Below are positions 60,101 to 64,000 of a DNA stretch of 64,000 nt, piece after piece. Made by a program: the position numbers and the translations under genes. Each line of letters opens with the position of its first letter. Position 1 is the first letter of the stretch. Origin of the DNA: Cliona cf. orientalis. Lineage: Eukaryota; Porifera; Demospongiae; Clionaida; Clionaidae. The notes under the pieces are model-generated. The model was not told the origin of the DNA. It saw only the letters and a program-made list of their open reading frames with translations, and made no database searches. The DNA is taken from the NCBI GenBank assembly GCA_963930775.1, contig OZ005696.1, positions 6,882,001 to 6,946,000 of the forward strand. The letters are read 5' to 3'.

Positions 60101-62330
60101 AAAATGGGTGTGGTCATTCGAAAGTGGGCGTGGCCAATAAAATTTCATGCGCGTTACTTCTGTATTGTACGTTGCCCCTGTCTCTCCTCTCATAAACTTG
60201 GCAACTATGTTTCTATGCATTGTGTGTACTAATGATTATGGTAAATTTTGTTTTCAGATCCCACTCTGACAGTGAAGAGTTTGGTTGGAGTAATGGAGAA
60301 GGTGACATCAGATGAGGAAAGGAGAAAGAAGGTATGGGGGAGGGTATTGGACTTGAATGGTGCTACTCCATCCTCCTATCTTGATGAGGTCTACTCTAAG
60401 TACACAACTGCTAAAGAGAAGACACATGCCTTAGCTGATGTCTATATCAACATCAGACCTGGATCTTCATGGCAGCATCTTGTCAAAACCTTATATGCTG
60501 AGAGTGAAATGGCAGCAGCAAAGGAAGCAAAGTCATTCCTTCAACAAAATGGTACCGTATACCATAGCTGGAAATATTGGTGGGAACTAAATAATATTTT
60601 GTGGTTGGGTCCCAGATCTCTTTGGAAAAAATATTGGTTGATTAACCCTCGGTGCATGTGCGAGGGGTACGGTAGTCGTTCTGTGTGTGTGTGTGTGTGT
60701 GTGTGTGTCTGTTACCACGCCAGCTGCTACATATCTGGTTAATACGATGCAAACAAGGTGTCATTAGACTTTTTACGGCATTTTTAAGGTCCGAATTGTG
60801 TGGATTTTGTTGAAAACGCTTTGTTCAAAAGTTCTGGCGACATTTGCTGACCACCATGGCCTTCTTCGCTTCTTGACGAGCTCTTGATCGATGAAAGAGA
60901 CAGCCATGGCTTCATTTCAAGATTAGTAGTGTGTTGCTCTAGTGATAGTTCTTAGAACTTGACTGACTTTTCACCGATCTCAGTAGGCTATCAACTATGT
61001 ATGCTTCTTGGCTTTACTTTGTACTATAGATCTGCGCTGCTGATCTGGCAATGACTGGCATACACGTGGTACTATTACATAATACCGTGCAATCCGTATA
61101 CTACTTGCATTCTTGTGGCTACTCTACAACTACACTCACTGTCGCTTGTGGCTTATATTAATTATCATGCAGCTTGCAAATTTTGCAGACTAGCTATTGC
61201 TATTGCGCCGAGGGTTTTGCACTATAGTGCTTCATTTAAATTTGGTAATTTGACATATGATCATATTATATCCCTAGTATCTGCGTGACGATAATAATGG
61301 TTCGTGTGATAAAAGGTCATCAACATAGTGTGCACATGTTACCTTCTCTGACAAGTATATGTACCACTGGCTGAACTTCACGCTGTCTTAGACTCCATCT
61401 CAGCAATTGAGGCACAAGCATCGATGCAGACTCTGTACACACTATATTGACAACCTTTGACCACGTGCATCATTAAAATTTAATGATGATCAGCTCACCA
61501 TAGCTCATAAACTGGATAGGTCCTTTGTCGGACTAACCTGGGGTGATGAGACATCGAACGCCTTCATTTTAAGCTAGTCTTCGATGAAAATCTATACCAG
61601 AAGCTTACCCAATCGTCTCTGTCTTCCTTGTTGGGGGGTAAAGTGAGTGGGAGCTGACAGTTCGTCTTGATTTTGTCTGAACTGTTTACTGACACTTGGT
61701 AGCATTGAGAACCACCTGGGAGGACGATGGTAGCCTCTAGTCTTCAACAGGTCTCGAAAAGAACAGGTTCAACACAAAATTAATTTCATGGCAGTCCAGA
61801 ACTCTATTTTTAGTAAGATCTAGGATTTTGCTATCTACGTATGTTGCATGCCCTCTTGCTGCTTACGCGGCTCGATAAGCCCTTGGCCACACCCAATCAC
61901 ACATGCACATATATATGATGCAGAAAGTATTCGAGGGTAGGGTTTATTTCATGCATTCAGCTCGAGCCAGATAATTAGTGCGGGATTAATTCAAGGGCAG
62001 GCCTTATTCAAGGAAATAATGTTCATGCAGATCCAGATCCCACTCTGATAGTAGATAATTTAATTGGAGTAATGGAGAAAGTGACATCAGATGAGGAAAG
62101 AAGAAGGGAAGTATGGGGAAGGGTATTGAGGAGCGACTATGCTACTCCATCCTTATATCTTTATGAGGTCTACTCCAAGTACACAACTACTAAAGAGAAG
62201 ACACATGCCTTAGCTGATGTCTATGTCAACAGCAGACCTGACTCTTCATGGCAGCATCTTGTCCAAATCTTGTATGGTGAGAGTGAACTGGCAGCAGCAG
62301 AGGAAGCAAAGTCATTCCTTCAACAAAATG
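57126..62330 (+). CDS. Third paralogue of the multi-death gene (5' part)
   Basis: Exon 1 at 57126-57150 (MADHQASR), module exons at 57630-57914, 60258-60551 and 62037-62330, each intact, with GT-AG borders and phase 1-1. The first module reads APPLSVDEVLKAVAGVNWRT and SWRTVIWTLYCFGDIDKAQQ. No GTPase exon is seen before a retroelement on the other strand at 63024, so the gene either continues beyond the window or is cut short. By homology it encodes a death-fold signalling protein. Confidence 0.7.
57630..57914 (+). other. Death-like module 1 of the third paralogue
   Basis: Homologous to 9568-9855 with changes in the middle (MGIEIEPEAMYTNLDRICDK). Acceptor CCTTGTAG, donor GTATGT, phase 1-1, no stop. 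Confidence 0.75.
58358..59427 (+). mobile_element. Helitron-like element with STPR-protein ORF
   Basis: Left tip TGGGGCGAGCCGGAGCGAGC. Right end hairpin GATGTT-CA-AACATC, four bases (GTCA), CTAG, then T, as at 10511-11166. This right-end pattern is typical of Helitrons. It sits in intron 2 of the third paralogue. No Rep/helicase part remains. Confidence 0.7.
58551..59309 (+). CDS. STPR-repeat protein, N-terminal remnant of a Helitron protein
   Basis: A 252-residue frame starting MDPTSTPSTSKRPCRS. Residues about 24-165 are six to seven degenerate 23-residue repeats of the form ETxEQRxARLxxxRxRxRAR (e.g. RAAETEEQRQTRLQQKRSRE), the STPR DNA-binding repeat. Then come Cys pairs (CTTCCKQFPGLKV, CLSCSRDKHVPKLYS). 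The KVPKLYS-like motif lies just before the Helitron-like N-terminal domain in full proteins, so this copy is cut right there. Its product could still bind DNA. Confidence 0.75.
   Translation: MDPTSTPSTSKRPCRSASHESKLQRRRERERARRASETAAEKEARLRKRRMRDRARRAAETEEQRQTRLQQKRSRESERLAAESEQHRLARLERVHIHTRQALDTETPEQRDARLDRMSVRRSEILATETPEERQAHLSHVTACRNERLTEETLDQREARLQADRERHRDQVTHLPLLEQSSVQSKMLKFHAHCAALEMPTCTTCCKQFPGLKVNSHSGECLSCSRDKHVPKLYSCSLLFIIFNSHYFKIIL
59430..59900. other. Intron sequence, no gene seen
   Basis: Holds an (ACAACG)-type simple repeat at about 59748-59785 and a CGACGATCTTTACC core at 59498. Confidence 0.6.
59906..60209. mobile_element. MITE with CATAGTTGCCAAGT ends and 6-bp target duplication
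   Basis: Left CATAGTTGCCAAGTGTCCCG and right AACTTGGCAACTATG are inverted repeats. TTTCTA is directly repeated at 59900-59905 and 60210-60215. The inside has several TGTCCCGG/GGGACA copies. It ends 48 bp before a module exon acceptor. Confidence 0.8.
60258..60551 (+). other. Death-like module 2 of the third paralogue
   Basis: Encodes DPTLTVKSLVGVMEKVTSDE, EVYSKYTTAKEKTHALADVY and SSWQHLVKTLYAESEMAAAK. Acceptor TTTTCAG, donor GTACCG, phase 1-1. Very close to 20252-20545. Confidence 0.75.
60640..61228. repeat. Dispersed repeat, second copy of 20558-21706
   Basis: Begins TTAACCCTCGGTGCATGTGC, contains a (GT)n run at 60681-60707, and ends GCGCCGAGGGTTTTGCACTA. It follows the same module exon as in paralogue 1. 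Confidence 0.5.
61340..61480. repeat. Dispersed repeat R1, partial copy
   Basis: CTGGCTGAACTTCACGC, GACTCCATCTCAGC and TTGACAACCTTTGACCACG follow the order of the R1 copies at 47238 and 52205. Confidence 0.55.
61481..62036. other. Intron sequence, no gene seen
   Basis: No repeat or exon could be supported before the acceptor of the exon at 62037. Confidence 0.5.
62037..62330 (+). other. Death-like module 3 of the third paralogue
   Basis: Encodes DPTLIVDNLIGVMEKVTSDE, EVYSKYTTTKEKTHALADVY and SSWQHLVQILYGESELAAAE. Acceptor GATCCAG, donor GTATGT, phase 1-1. A tandem duplicate of 60258-60551. Confidence 0.75.
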
Positions 62331-62454
62331 GTATGTGATATATTCAAAATTAGAGTGTTAAGTAGACATACTCTTGCCCTTGCCTCTATTAATCTGGAGC
62401 ATGTGAGCTCATAATATCAATTTAGATTTCATAATAATGTATTTGACATTAAGT

Positions 62455-62608
62455 AGGGTTTACTTCAGGATTTCGCTCAAGAGGGGGCAAACATATAGCA
62501 GCAAACTGTAGAAGGGGGCAATCCCCATATTAAATATAGGGAAAGCCAATTTCTAAAGTGGGCAAATCAATCCCGGGGGGAGGGAGGTGCCTCCAAAGCA
62601 CACCCTGG
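62455..62608. mobile_element. Diverged copy of the CAGGGTTTA MITE
   Basis: Matches 21781-21942 (AGGGTTTACTTCAGG, CAATCCCCATATTAAATATA) with a weakened right end. Confidence 0.5.
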
Positions 62609-63023
62609 CCAGTGTATAGGCTAGATGAAAATAGTCAACAGGCACCAACCATCCAATCCCCAACTTAGCTTATTTTTACACGAAAATAAAATATCTGATC
62701 TTTTGCCACCTATAACTACACTTGTAACCGCCAGGGTCTTAGGCAGCCGGTAGTATCTGCATACGCTCAGACGTAGCCACAGAGAATACTCCGTAAAATA
62801 TCTCATGAGGGGTCTGAACTCTATAGTCAGCCCTGAACACCAGCATTTTATACACAATACAGCATACTAATTACTTCCTGGTACATAAATCAGGGCTACA
62901 CACATAGCTAATTAAAACATTACATCACATTTCCTCCCACTGAGGTAGGAACTCGTCCTCGAGTGGCTTAGCTAGTACACAAATCAAGCAAATTACATAA
63001 TTATATTCAATGTTCTAGGTTCT

Positions 63024-64000
63024 TTAGGTGCTTGACTGAGCTTTCTTGGTCATTGAACGAGTTACCGGTCCAGAAGTTCTAATTGGCCTCTGTGTTTCCT
63101 CCTGCATGCGTGATTTCTTTTTGTTTCGTTTGCGTTTTGCATTGCCACACCAAGAAATGTTGGGTAGTTCTGGATAACATGGTCTTATTCTATTCAAGGA
63201 AACAAAAATCGATTCAGCATCTGGCTTGTCCACCAGCTTTACTTCTAAATTGGTAGGTGTTGTGGCTAGGACTCTGTAGGGTCCATAAAATGGTCTGGCA
63301 AGCTTCCATGCTTTACCTTTCACAGCACCAGGCATGTACACCATTACTCGGTCACCGATTTCATACTGACTCTCCTTGGAATATCTATCATAATTTCGTT
63401 TTTGTTTTTCCTGAGCACTCCTGATATTTTCTTGTGCTGTTTTCCAAGCTTCAGATAATGCAATGGTCATAGTGGTCCTGTAGTCATCCATATCAACTAC
63501 ATATGGGCTTGCAACATGATTCAGAATACTGTCGGTAGGAAGTCGAGGATCTCTTCCGTACAGAAGGTAAAATGGTGATTCTCTAGTTGATTCTTGCACG
63601 CTTGCACGATAAGCAAATAGCAAAAACGGTAGGTGCCTGTCCCAATCACTCCCATTCTTCTGCGCACATTTAGCAATCATGTGTGAGAGTGTATAGTTGA
63701 AACGCTCTACTAGCCCGTCAGTTTGTGGGTGGTAGCCTGAAGTATTCACTTTCTTGATGTTTAACAGCTTACAGACTTCCAGGACTATTTCTGACAAGAA
63801 ATTTGCACCTCGATCTGAGAGCAATTCCTGGGGAGCTCCATGGCGACAGAAAATCTCTTCAACAAGTAGTTGGGCAATTGTTACTGCACTTTGATTGGCT
63901 ACAGGAAATACTTCAGCCCATTTCGTGAGATAATCCAGAAATACTATAGCATACTGGTTGCCGGATTCCGTAAGTGGTAATTGCAGCACATCTACTCCCA
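63024..64000 (-). mobile_element. Ty3/Gypsy-type retrotransposon, integrase end of the polyprotein (partial)
   Basis: The frame is open from the window edge to a TGA at 63024. It carries an integrase core with the first Asp in FLDYLTKW, the second in LLSDRGANF, and the Glu in GLVERFNYTL, followed by a C-terminal SH3-like part (GDRVMVYMPG, YGPYRVL). Upstream protease, reverse transcriptase and RNase H should lie beyond 64000. A purine tract (GTGGGAGGAAA, minus strand) at about 62930-62945 and a TATA-like TGTATAAAATGC at about 62855 suggest the 3' LTR starts near 62929, but its other border was not resolved. Confidence 0.85.

Noticed and set aside
62621-62857. 78-codon minus-strand frame downstream of the Gypsy polyprotein
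   Set aside because: Lies in the probable LTR or untranslated part; no domain seen.
1-64000. CRISPR arrays, bacterial operons or ribosomal RNA genes
   Set aside because: No spacer-like direct repeat arrays of that kind, no Shine-Dalgarno-led gene runs and no rRNA-like sequence; intron-rich animal genes explain the coding content.

Overview
The window looks like nuclear DNA of an early-branching animal. A demosponge of the Amphimedon type is the best guess. The reasons are a p53/p63/p73-like gene with a SAM domain, a single-exon Death-NACHT protein without visible leucine-rich repeats, a Roc/COR-type GTPase joined to many death-fold modules, short GT-AG introns, and AT-rich intergenic DNA full of palindromic elements. 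The species is inferred; only a database search can fix it.

Layout. (1) 92-5209 (+): p53-family gene with proline/serine-rich N-terminus, DNA-binding domain, probable tetramerisation segment and SAM domain. (2) 5601-7985 (+): intact Death-NACHT NLR-like gene. (3) 8961-35746 (+): a long gene of six separately encoded death-fold modules, then a Roc/COR-like GTPase, then two more death domains. Its second intron holds a complete 7.07-kb DNA transposon (12187-19255) whose minus-strand ORFs include a PHD finger. (4) 36899-38400 (-): multi-exon remnant of glycogen branching enzyme with several stops. (5) 38600-49381: degraded second and third copies of the first block: an NLR scrap, a truncated p53-like copy, a rearranged NLR pseudogene, a broken first part of the multi-death gene, and a chimeric NLR fragment fused to it. 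(6) 45.4-56.9 kb: tandem repeats, a CCGGTT-rich array, foldback elements and poly(G)/poly(C) runs. (7) 57126-62330 (+): start of a third multi-death paralogue with three modules visible. (8) 63024-64000 (-): Ty3/Gypsy-type integrase running off the right edge.

The p53-like, NLR-like and death/GTPase genes lie head to tail on one strand and were duplicated as neighbours. Each belongs to a family linked to cell death or innate signalling in animals, and the NLR and GTPase proteins carry death domains of the same subtype. This suggests, but does not prove, a local stress and cell-death gene cluster. The death modules of the long gene are single exons of matching phase (1-1), so they can be gained, lost or shuffled without breaking the frame, and copy 1 and copy 3 already differ in module spacing and order.

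Mobile elements account for most of the rest: foldback elements with 8-bp target duplications (including a 78-bp perfect palindrome), TA-flanked inverted-repeat elements, Helitron-like elements with hairpin-CTAG ends (one encoding an STPR-repeat protein), and dispersed repeats sharing a TGACGACCWTTACC core.
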